Source: an uncultured Bacteroidales bacterium (GTDB taxonomy: Bacteria > Bacteroidota > Bacteroidia > Bacteroidales > Paludibacteraceae). From it: 22,825 nucleotides of DNA. The position numbers and the translations under genes were made by a program. Location of the stretch: NCBI GenBank assembly GCA_934716995.1, contig CAKUYO010000034.1, positions 1 through 22,825 on the forward strand, in the 5' to 3' direction. This document shows positions 1 through 5,852 of the stretch, in pieces; the stretch's first letter is position 1; each line of letters begins with the position of its first letter. The notes under the pieces are model-generated. The model was not told where the DNA came from, did not search any database, and worked only from the letters and a program-made list of their open reading frames with translations.

Positions 1-40
1 AACAGAGAGATTTTTAGGGGCAATTTATACCACCATTTTT

Positions 41-103
41 CCAGCCTGCAAAATGACCCATAGAGACATACTACCCACTTTCCAGCCTACAAAATGACCC
101 ATA
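41..103. repeat. two 22-bp direct repeats, 41-bp period
   Basis: Positions 41-62 and 82-103 carry the same 22-mer with one difference (G48 versus A89); its core reads CAAAATGACCCATA. The period of 41 bp is not a multiple of three, so the repeat is not a repeated peptide. Its role is unknown. It could be a protein-binding pair or the end of a larger repeat outside the window. Confidence 0.75.
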
Positions 104-269
104 CGCCTCAAATTGCCAACACCTCTTGCATATTTGCTTAAATATATATATCTTTGCAGCCGTAAACGATAAAATATCAACCAACTAAAACCAACTCCGC
201 CTATGGCATAATCGCGCATCGGTAAGGCGATGCACCGACATATTATATAAAGCGTTTTGCTCTAATACT

Positions 270-404
270 TGGTTTCTAAAAAACTGGACACTTTTTAGAA
301 CTATATCTTTCCAAGGAAAAAGCCGAATGCTCACGTTCACGCGTGGGCTTTTTCCGTAGATATTTGGAAAGATAAGGTCGTCCAGTTTAATCCTTTAGAA
401 ACCA
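270..404. mobile_element. MITE-like element with terminal inverted repeats and 6-bp flanking repeats
   Basis: The ends are perfect 11-bp inverted repeats, TGGTTTCTAAA at 270-280 against TTTAGAAACCA at 394-404. The pairing continues inward in blocks: 281-289 with 380-388, 304-314 with 364-374, and 315-324 with 346-355. AATACT stands directly outside both ends (264-269 and 405-410), as expected for a target-site duplication. There is no open reading frame inside, so it would be non-autonomous and need a transposase in trans. As RNA it would fold into one long bulged hairpin. It could instead be a structured RNA with chance flanking repeats; I cannot assign an IS family. Confidence 0.5.
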
Positions 405-516
405 AATACTCAACAAACGAGAAAAGTTCACGCTTTATTTATGTCTATGCCTCGCTAATGCACAAGAGTAGCCCCCCCAACAAACCAAACGAATACAAAC
501 TAAAAACATAAATACT

Positions 517-1242
517 ATGGCAACAACAATCTCTTTGCTCAACGAAGCAAACAACGTACTGACAAACTTCCGTACTTATCCGGGTATGGGTGTCTATGAA
601 CTCAAGTGGAAAATCCTGGATATGCTTTGCCGCCAATATTCTGCCAACACAATGCTTGAAGAGGTTTATCTCAAGGCTGACACGTTGAACCGCTACTACA
701 GCACGAATATCTTTTCCATTCTGACGATGGCAAAGGGCATTATCAACATTCCCGATATAGACAAACGTCTGCAAAACGGAGACCCGACTCTTGTCAAGGA
801 CAATACCAAACCCAATAATGATATTGCTACCATTATTCTTGGGCACACCAACTATTCCTTTGCTACCAAGTATTGCGCCTGCCACAACCCCGCATCCTAT
901 CCTATTTACGACAATATAGTGGCAGATTTCTTCGTAGCAGCCATAAAAAGCAAGCATCTCACCAGTCCTGCAATCACAGGCTTATCTATTTCACAAATAC
1001 GAAATCGGATGAGAAACGATTATGTTTTCTACCAGGACATTTACACCACCTTTATGCAGCAGTATGACCTCACATCGCTCACTTACCGTGAGGTGGATTG
1101 GTACATTTGGACAGCGGGCAAACTGCTCAAAGGACTACTACCTGCTCATTCTAAAAACAGGAGTTCCGTCAATGTTTGGACAGCAGGCAAAAGCCAAATG
1201 TCCCGACTTCCGCAATTCAAACAACTCTTCCAATTAGTGTAA
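517..1242 (+). CDS. hypothetical protein, possibly helix-hairpin-helix/DNA-glycosylase-like
   Basis: This encodes 241 residues and is the first gene of a four-gene run. The product is not firmly recognised. A segment near residues 115-135 (FATKYCACHNPASYPIYDN) and the later WYIWTAGK block resemble the core and C-terminal parts of small helical proteins related to the HhH-GPD DNA glycosylase fold, which typically carry F-A-x-K-Y...P-I-Y-D and a late W-x-x-G-K. This is a resemblance by eye, not a proven match, and no catalytic residues are assigned. No signal peptide or membrane segment is seen, so it is probably cytoplasmic. The start at 517 lies behind an A-rich leader ending in ACTATGGCAA, a start context shared with other genes here. 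The 3' part contains two in-frame 17-bp near-copies (1106-1122 and 1175-1191), encoding WTAGK twice. Confidence 0.65.
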   Translation: MATTISLLNEANNVLTNFRTYPGMGVYELKWKILDMLCRQYSANTMLEEVYLKADTLNRYYSTNIFSILTMAKGIINIPDIDKRLQNGDPTLVKDNTKPNNDIATIILGHTNYSFATKYCACHNPASYPIYDNIVADFFVAAIKSKHLTSPAITGLSISQIRNRMRNDYVFYQDIYTTFMQQYDLTSLTYREVDWYIWTAGKLLKGLLPAHSKNRSSVNVWTAGKSQMSRLPQFKQLFQLV

Positions 1243-1274
1243 CGCGAAACAATAACAAACAAAATACAAATACT

Positions 1275-2147
1275 ATGGCAAAAACAACTAAAGAAGAACT
1301 CATTGAGTTCATTCGGAAAAACGAACTAAGCGATGATGTCATCCAAAAGATGATGAACGTTATCGACGGCAAAGAAGAAAAGAACGCAACGCAGGCGACG
1401 TTGGATGAACTGATGAAGATTGCCACAGAGGGGAGCAAGAAAGTCAAATCGGGCGTATCGCAATTAGCAGACCAAGCCGAGCAGGTCGGTGTTTCCGTAA
1501 AAGAGAAAATCGCCAACAGCGAGGCTTTAGATCAAATCGGTAATCGCCTTAAGTCTATTGTTACCAAAAATGGAAAGAAAACGAAATTCTTTGTAGGAGT
1601 GGAAGGACTATTGGATGTTATTAGATGTGATGGAGATATTGACAATTTGTTATCACAACTCGAGAAAGAAGGGTTCGAAGGTTCGATTGAGGAATGTATA
1701 GAAAAAGGCGACGAATTGGGTTACGGCTTTCTTGACTTCGGCAGAACGGAAGAACGTCTAAATGAGGTTCAAACTATACATGTTGCAAAAGTCCCTGCTG
1801 ATACACAATGGAGTGAGGATTGGGATTTTTATGATTATGAGAATTTGACGGATGAGGTTGATGTCAGAGAAGTGAATGTACATACAGAACCTGTTTCGCC
1901 GGAGGATTACGGAGCACTTTGTAAAATTGAAAAGTGGCAAATGATTGCTTGGTTTGAGATAGTTGTGGATAGTGGTGTAGAATTTGACCCGTCATTATTA
2001 ACTATTGATGGTTATAAAGAGGCTACTTACGATGGGAAAGAAATGGAATATAAAGATACTCTTGATGGTTTCGATAGTACTCCGACATCGGAAATACTCT
2101 ACCTTGATGGGCAACAAATAGGTGAAGACTTATATTCGCAGTGGTAA
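1275..2147 (+). CDS. acidic hypothetical protein
   Basis: This encodes 290 residues starting at ATG 1275. An in-frame ATG at 1176 lies inside the preceding gene, and 1275 has the same A-rich leader and ACTATGGCAA context as 517, so the shorter form is preferred. The family is not recognised. Residues 1-110 look helical and charged: a short KEELIEFIRKNELSDDVIQKM-type helix pair, then an amphipathic stretch (GSKKVKSGVSQLADQAEQ) of the kind seen in apolipoprotein-like or YtxH-like helices. The remaining two thirds are strongly acidic (many D/E), with aromatic residues, and end in SQW. No signal peptide or clear transmembrane segment is seen. It sits 32 bp after the previous gene and 31 bp before the next, consistent with co-transcription. 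Confidence 0.7.
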   Translation: MAKTTKEELIEFIRKNELSDDVIQKMMNVIDGKEEKNATQATLDELMKIATEGSKKVKSGVSQLADQAEQVGVSVKEKIANSEALDQIGNRLKSIVTKNGKKTKFFVGVEGLLDVIRCDGDIDNLLSQLEKEGFEGSIEECIEKGDELGYGFLDFGRTEERLNEVQTIHVAKVPADTQWSEDWDFYDYENLTDEVDVREVNVHTEPVSPEDYGALCKIEKWQMIAWFEIVVDSGVEFDPSLLTIDGYKEATYDGKEMEYKDTLDGFDSTPTSEILYLDGQQIGEDLYSQW

Positions 2148-2178
2148 TGCCGTATTGTAATCAATAATAGTACAGACT

Positions 2179-2949
2179 ATGACAACACAAAATTCAGAAC
2201 CTAACACTGGTTCATTTCAGCCGTACCCATTTTCGGTGGCACACGGAAAACAAGTGGTATTCTCCGTAGGAAACTTGCAATGCCTACCAGCAAATAATCT
2301 TGAGTTGAGATTTGCAGAACACCAATACGATATTTGTGCAAATACTGATTTGAACAGAGCCGAATACAAGAATTATTCGGAGTGGACAGATTTATTCCCA
2401 TTCTCTATTACGAGCCTGCCCGTGACAGAAAACTATCCGTGGCGCGTTTTGACGGAAGAGGAATGGAGATACCTGTTTACAGGGAGGGAACGCTACGGGA
2501 AGTCCTTCAAAAGCACCATTATCACCGCAAACGGCGATGTTAAAGGTATTGTCCTGCTGCCCGATGATTGGGAACCCGCAAAGTGGACGAAATTCTATTC
2601 GTGGATACCGGACACAAGCAGTACGGCATGCAATAAGTACTACCTTACCCTCGAAGAATGGGCGGCGTTGGAGTCCTTTGGTGCAGTCTTTCTCCCCGCA
2701 ACTCGATGGGAAGATTGCAATGCAGGCGCAACATGGGCAAAAGGGAATGCCATTGCCTATTGGTCGGCATCAATGGAAGCAACAGAACCCGAATTAGAGG
2801 GGTTAAACAAAGTGTTTCCGCAGATACGCCAAGCACGTGCCTTGTACATAAGTACCGAATATAGCGGTGCCGCCACACCCGCATATATCTGTGACTGGAT
2901 GGCAAATAGCGGGCTGTTGCCGGTACGCTTGGTAAAAGACATCGAATAA
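2179..2949 (+). CDS. FISUMP-like / C-type-lectin-fold protein, cytoplasmic form
   Basis: This encodes 256 residues. The pattern matches the widespread Bacteroidota paralogous domain related to FISUMP/SUMF-type C-type-lectin folds. It has an N-terminal FSV....KQVVFSVGNLQ strand (about residues 18-34) and a RFAEHQYDI segment. Next come WRVLTEEEWRYLF (about 88-100), a GIVLLPDDW segment (about 122-130), FGAVFLPATRW and a YWSAS core. It closes with LLPVRLVKD, the usual end of the domain. Members are normally exported lipoproteins; here no signal peptide or lipobox is seen, so the protein seems to stay in the cytoplasm. Related folds display variable surfaces or bind ligands, but no function is proven. 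No reverse transcriptase or template repeat is nearby, so a diversity-generating retroelement is not supported. It lies third in the 517-3222 gene run. Confidence 0.65.
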   Translation: MTTQNSEPNTGSFQPYPFSVAHGKQVVFSVGNLQCLPANNLELRFAEHQYDICANTDLNRAEYKNYSEWTDLFPFSITSLPVTENYPWRVLTEEEWRYLFTGRERYGKSFKSTIITANGDVKGIVLLPDDWEPAKWTKFYSWIPDTSSTACNKYYLTLEEWAALESFGAVFLPATRWEDCNAGATWAKGNAIAYWSASMEATEPELEGLNKVFPQIRQARALYISTEYSGAATPAYICDWMANSGLLPVRLVKDIE

Positions 2950-3015
2950 TAAACTCAAACGGAGCAAGCCGAAAATCCCATAACAGAGTAGGCGTAACAA
3001 ATAAAATCAAATCTT

Positions 3016-3222
3016 ATGAATCACGAATGGTTAGTCACTGCTACGCAGATTGTCCATCTGCAGAATGGTACCTCTATTAAACCCGGTACAAAGTTCATTA
3101 TCAAAACGAGAGATAAAATTGTTCAGGTATATGAACTTGAAGATGCTATTAAACAGCAATTTGGAGCTAAATCTAGAGGATATACAATTCAATCAGTGTT
3201 TAAATTTGAACAATTAAATTAA
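3016..3222 (+). CDS. small hypothetical protein
   Basis: This encodes 68 residues, mostly predicted beta strands with a short helix near ELEDAIKQQFG. Basic residues are frequent (K/R in IIKTRDK and KSRGY). The family is not recognised and no motif points to a function. It starts 66 bp after the FISUMP-like gene behind an A-rich leader and is followed 51 bp later by a strong hairpin, so it is probably the last gene of the cluster. The absence of a conflicting ORF, the plausible start context and the terminator spacing support it as real. Confidence 0.55.
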   Translation: MNHEWLVTATQIVHLQNGTSIKPGTKFIIKTRDKIVQVYELEDAIKQQFGAKSRGYTIQSVFKFEQLN

Positions 3223-3273
3223 AGCGTAATTCATCAATATACAAGACAAATTTTTCTTATACAAACACAATAA

Positions 3274-3309
3274 CTCAGGGCATCGAAGATTAGGCAACGA
3301 TGCCCTGAG
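3274..3309 (+). terminator. hairpin closing the 517-3222 cluster
   Basis: A perfect 12-bp stem, CTCAGGGCATCG (3274-3285) with CGATGCCCTGAG (3298-3309), encloses a 12-nt loop. It follows the stop codon at 3222 and precedes the next gene at 3368. The T-tract is weak (the sequence continues ATATCATC), so it may act as a transcript-stabilising 3' hairpin as much as an intrinsic terminator. Confidence 0.65.
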
Positions 3310-3367
3310 ATATCATCACAAAGACACCATTCCTAGTCAATAAATAGAAATCACATCAGATAGTCCT

Positions 3368-3643
3368 ATGACCTACCAATTTTCCGCCAGCCATATCACA
3401 GGCGGCAACGTGGTCTTTCCAGACAAGTTGGAGATAGACGACGAGAAAGTTATGTTCTATAAGGCACGTCTCATCGGCTATGCCACCACGGTTATCCAGC
3501 GCAGCAGTATCGGCAGTGTCTCGCTCAAGGCGGGCTTGCTCTTTGCGGACATCATCATCGAGACCAACGGCGGACAGGTAACCGTCGCCAACGGTTTCGC
3601 CCGCTCCGATGCCAAACAGATACAGCAACTCCTCACCAAGTAG
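3368..3643 (+). CDS. small PH-domain-like protein
   Basis: This encodes 91 residues and appears to be all-beta with a closing helix. The pattern FSASHITGGNVVFPDKLEIDD, then a K-A-R-L-I-G-Y strand, I-G-S-V-S-L-K-A-G, I-I-I-E-T-N-G-G and a final helix S-D-A-K-Q-I-Q-Q-L-L fits a single bacterial pleckstrin-homology-like domain, as in short stand-alone bPH proteins. This is a pattern judgement by eye. No signal peptide or membrane segment is seen. It is separated from the previous cluster by a hairpin and has GC-richer, more biased codons than those genes, suggesting a separate unit. A partner and a ligand cannot be named. Confidence 0.55.
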   Translation: MTYQFSASHITGGNVVFPDKLEIDDEKVMFYKARLIGYATTVIQRSSIGSVSLKAGLLFADIIIETNGGQVTVANGFARSDAKQIQQLLTK

Positions 3644-3650
3644 TCAGTAG

Positions 3651-3824
3651 ATATCTTTTCCACCACATAATCCCTATCTGTTCACCGCCACTGACGACCT
3701 CACCCGTGAGGCGCAGTACACACAATCCCCCGCTACAACTGTGAATAGCGTATCCGCCGATGACACCACTGCTTCCCGCAAAGTCTTCCGCAACGGCAAG
3801 ACCTACACCACCACGGACGTATAG
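3651..3824 (+). pseudogene. C-terminal remnant of a Bacteroidota surface protein
   Basis: Reading in frame to the stop at 3822-3824 gives about 57 codons with no ATG start, and a stop at 3648-3650 blocks the frame upstream. The peptide contains NPYLFTATDDL, then a linker VNSVSADDTTASRKV, and ends FRNGKTYTTTDV. The final R-K-V-x-x-N-G-x-x-Y pattern resembles the short C-terminal tail (K-V-x-x-N-G...D-G-K-T-Y) of many exported Bacteroidales proteins. The 5' part of the gene is missing. A hairpin with ordinary terminator form follows at 3858-3894, as if the 3' end of a former gene was kept. The preceding PH-like gene is in another frame, so this is not simply its extension. Confidence 0.4.
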
Positions 3825-3857
3825 ATTGAGTAAATATGCAAACAATGCACAATTCAC

Positions 3858-3894
3858 AACAAGAGGGGCTACTGATTGGGTAGTCTCTCTTGTT
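3858..3894 (+). terminator. hairpin after the surface-protein remnant
   Basis: AACAAGAG (3858-3865) pairs with CTCTTGTT (3887-3894), and an inner CTAC/GTAG pair lies in the loop. The tail is T-rich but short (TTGTTATTC). It lies 34 bp after the stop at 3824 and has the form of an intrinsic terminator. Confidence 0.5.
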
Positions 3895-4431
3895 ATTCTC
3901 TATATACAAGCATATAGGTAAAATATATCTACACAGAAACTTACAAAAAAGTTTTCCATCACTGATAGATTTTAGTGCATATCCTATTATGGTAATAGAG
4001 AGCCTGATTAGCGGTCTATTTTTTATGGTGATTACTGGAGAACCATACCCAATGCAATTCGTAGTCAATTCGTTGATATCATTCACGAGTAACTGCGTAC
4101 CGCCCGACCAATGCCAGTAACGCAGTCTGTTATGTGCATATATGGTATGGTTGCTAATCTGACCATTTTGCCAAATGCGGTAAAAGTTTTACGTCAAATG
4201 GAGTAACAAAAAGCCGCCAAATGGAGTAATTGTGGTCATTAACGGAGTCAGAATTTATGGTTAATTACGCGGTAATTATATGTTCATCAATGCATTAACG
4301 ATAAATTAACGGTAATTAACGGAGAACTGATTCGTGGATAATTATATGTTCTTTTTGCTCACAGCGTGTGCATGTTGCGCACGCCAAGTTTTGTAAGTTT
4401 TACTTGTTTTGGTTTTAATTTTTGTGATTCT
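3895..4431. other. AT-rich gene-free stretch with repeats and hairpins
   Basis: Only short, unconvincing frames occur here. The region carries a 7-bp stem hairpin at 4092-4126, three regularly spaced 12-bp repeats (4172-4229), a cluster of TTAACG-type motifs (4239-4322) and a 13-bp exact repeat TAATTATATGTTC at 4273-4285 and 4339-4351. An 8-bp stem with one wobble lies at 4364-4371/4377-4384, about 50 bp before the next gene. No recognisable promoter consensus was found. Confidence 0.6.
4172..4229. repeat. three 12-bp repeats at exact 23-bp spacing
   Basis: CAAATGCGGTAA at 4172-4183, then CAAATGGAGTAA at 4195-4206 and 4218-4229. The starts are exactly 23 bp apart, close to two helical turns. 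The copies differ only at two internal positions. Regular phasing of this kind is typical of cooperative protein-binding sites or iterons, but no replication or regulatory gene is adjacent to say which. Confidence 0.7.
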
Positions 4432-4778
4432 ATGAACCCACTTATTGCTTTTTGCGGTCTCGATTGCGCCTCCTGTGAGGTACGTACCGCCACTCTGCAT
4501 AACGACACTGCCCTTCGCACCCGCGTGGCACAAGAATGGAGCGCACTCAACCACACAAATATACGCCCCGAAGACATCAACTGTACGGGGTGCCCCGTGT
4601 GGACGGCGTCAAGACACCCTATTGCGACCACCTCTGTCCTATCCGCCAATGTGCCTTGCAGCGTAGCGTCGCCCATTGCGGCGAATGTCCCGAGATGGCG
4701 CACTGCGACACCTTGCACCAACTGACCGACAACGCCCCGCACGCCCTGCACAACCTGTCAGAGGGCGTTGCGCGTTAG
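4432..4778 (+). pseudogene. DUF3795 cysteine-rich protein, frameshifted
   Basis: From ATG 4432 the product begins MNPLIAFCGLDCASCEV, with Cys at 8, 12 and 15, and runs to INCTGC near residue 54. This is the normal N-terminal half of DUF3795, a small family with many conserved cysteines presumed to bind metal. The expected second half (GVKTPYCDHLCPIRQC, HCGECPEMAHC) lies in a different frame and ends at the stop 4776-4778. The break is at about 4593-4597, next to a C run, and needs a net -1 (or +2) shift. Both halves are otherwise intact with all cysteines present, so this is either a very recent mutation or a sequencing error in the GGGGTGCCCC tract. Unrepaired, the first frame continues with unrelated residues to 4725. 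Confidence 0.75.
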
Positions 4779-4785
4779 AGAAATA

Positions 4786-4820
4786 AAAGAGGCTGTCTAT
4801 CAAGTATAGGCAGCCTCTTT
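4786..4820. terminator. bidirectional terminator between convergent genes
   Basis: AAAGAGGCTG (4786-4795) pairs with CAGCCTCTTT (4811-4820), with an additional CTAT/ATAG pair in the loop. On the minus strand the stem is followed by a T-rich tail (TTTTATTT), on the plus strand by a shorter one. It lies between the plus-strand DUF3795 gene and the minus-strand toastrack gene and could end both transcripts. Confidence 0.75.
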
Positions 4821-4846
4821 CCCGTAAAATTATACAGTATGGTCGG

Positions 4847-4895
4847 GGACGCGGACGCCTCGTCCGCGGTCAAGTCGGAAGACTTGTTTGTTTTT
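4847..4895 (+). terminator. tandem hairpins with T-tract
   Basis: A GC-rich stem GCGGACG (4851-4857)/CGTCCGC (4861-4867) is followed directly by CAAGTC (4871-4876)/GACTTG (4881-4886) closing a GGAA tetraloop, then TTTGTTTTT (4887-4895). The second hairpin has the form of a plus-strand intrinsic terminator even though another terminator lies just upstream. The GC-rich part may be a dispersed repeat. Confidence 0.5.
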
Positions 4896-4948
4896 CGATG
4901 TCTCTTAGACTTATTAAACACTCTCTTTCTGCAACCTCGGTGCAAAGG

Positions 4949-5632
4949 CTATTTATTCACCACTCGTGAGGCACCCGAGATTCTTGTTTTCAGTATGGGG
5001 CTGCCTTTGTATTTAATGTCGGATGCCCCTGATGCCTTCACCGTCAGACTCTGCTGTGCATACACCGACAAGTCGCTTGCGCCCGATAATTCCGCTTCTA
5101 CCGATTGGGCGACCAAGTCGTCTGCATCTGCGTCCGAGGAACCGCTCAGGTCGAAAAAGGCGGTGTCGGCAGACCCTTTCAAATCCACTTCGGAAGCACC
5201 GCTTGCCGTTACTTTCAGTTCTATTGCTTTCAGGTGCATATCCACCTCGGATGCTCCCGATACATCAATCGTACATACGTCGGTTACATTCATATCTTTG
5301 CACTTCAATTCGCTTGCCCCGCTCAGTTCCAACGCTTGCAGTTCGGGAATGGTGATGTGCAGTTTGGCTTTGTCGTAGCGTTTCTTGGTGTCCACGCGGA
5401 CAATCAGCGTGTTTCCTTGCACATCGGTTTTTACATAGGGTAGCACATCGCTTTCCACCACTACCGATTGTGTCTTGCCGATATGCAGATCTACTTCCAC
5501 TGCACACGACACACGCATACTATTGAATGTCGGCAGGTCGCGCGTCTCTAGCGGGTAGTTTTTCTTGTTGCCTGCCACGAGCGGCAACACCATTGCCAAC
5601 AGGGCAACCAAAATCAAAAGTCTGTTCTTCAT
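4949..5632 (-). CDS. secreted toastrack (DUF2807) protein
   Basis: This encodes 227 residues from ATG 5632. An in-frame upstream ATG would put charged residues before the signal peptide, so the MKNRLLILVALLAM start is chosen. Residues 1-21 form a signal peptide with no lipobox cysteine, so the protein is likely periplasmic or surface-exposed. The rest is one DUF2807 domain (head GIN/toastrack): an N-terminal strand block DLPTFNSMRVSCAVEVDL, then a right-handed beta stack marked by repeated S-G-A-S-x-(V/L) turns at roughly 20-residue intervals. It is the second toastrack protein in the module. A gap of about 220 bp separates it from the PspC/toastrack membrane gene upstream, and the gap holds a repeat element, so it may have its own promoter. 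Role inferred: envelope-stress sensing or scaffold partner. Confidence 0.8.
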   Translation of the reverse strand: MKNRLLILVALLAMVLPLVAGNKKNYPLETRDLPTFNSMRVSCAVEVDLHIGKTQSVVVESDVLPYVKTDVQGNTLIVRVDTKKRYDKAKLHITIPELQALELSGASELKCKDMNVTDVCTIDVSGASEVDMHLKAIELKVTASGASEVDLKGSADTAFFDLSGSSDADADDLVAQSVEAELSGASDLSVYAQQSLTVKASGASDIKYKGSPILKTRISGASRVVNK

Positions 5633-5636
5633 AATG

Positions 5637-5837
5637 TTCGATATTCTGTTTATAAAGAAATTTCGCCGTAAGCGCATAAAATTTATGGATGCCCCAAAAG
5701 GGATTTACTGGTGTTTACCTATGAGTTGGCACCAAGTCTTTGTTTCTTTTATTTCTTTAATTTCTCTCGCACCGCGTAGCGAGTGCGTAGGACATCTTGT
5801 TTAATTTTATTCCATTTTCTTGCCTGCGGCATAGGAG
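5637..5837. repeat. mosaic intergenic repeat, copy A
   Basis: Three modules are recognisable. First, 5637-5711 is related to 7788-7869 (shared GCCGTARGCG, AATTTATGGATG and GATTTAC). Second, 5748-5798 is 51 bp and matches 8851-8901 with one difference (G5776 versus A8879). Third, a TTCTTGCC..GCGGCA.AGGAG block at 5818-5837 recurs at 7877-7900 and 8922-8945. GTTGGCACCAAG at 5725-5736 recurs inverted at 8948-8959. The central part can fold as CTCGC/GCGAG or CGCAC/GTGCG, which exclude each other. It fills the gap between the two toastrack genes. Confidence 0.75.
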
Positions 5838-5852
5838 TTTCTCAAACTATTC

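Larger units (their letters stand above)
1..516. other. gene-free left edge, 516 bp
   Basis: No convincing coding region is seen on either strand. The stretch holds a pair of 22-bp direct repeats (41-103), a long imperfect inverted repeat that looks like a small non-autonomous mobile element (270-404), and an A-rich leader just before the first gene at 517. A run of seven C lies at 471-477. I found no good match to the Bacteroidota promoter consensus here, so the promoter of the downstream cluster is not located. Confidence 0.6.

Noticed and set aside
270..404. Integron attC site
   Set aside because: The hairpin length fits, but the conserved GTTRRRY and RYYYAAC ends are absent and the ends are instead perfect TGGTTTCTAAA inverted repeats with flanking AATACT.
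517..1305. Shared ACTATGGCAA start context as a cluster-specific signal
   Set aside because: The same context occurs at tuf, and similar ones at rplK, rplA and nusG, so it is a general start feature of this genome.
2179..2949. Variable protein of a diversity-generating retroelement
   Set aside because: The fold is of the right kind, but there is no reverse transcriptase, accessory protein or template repeat in the window.
3890..4120. 76-codon frame in the AT-rich stretch
   Set aside because: No family pattern, poor start context, and it begins within the T-tract of a terminator hairpin.
4172..4229. CRISPR array
   Set aside because: Repeats are 12 bp with 11-bp spacers of similar composition and no cas genes are nearby.
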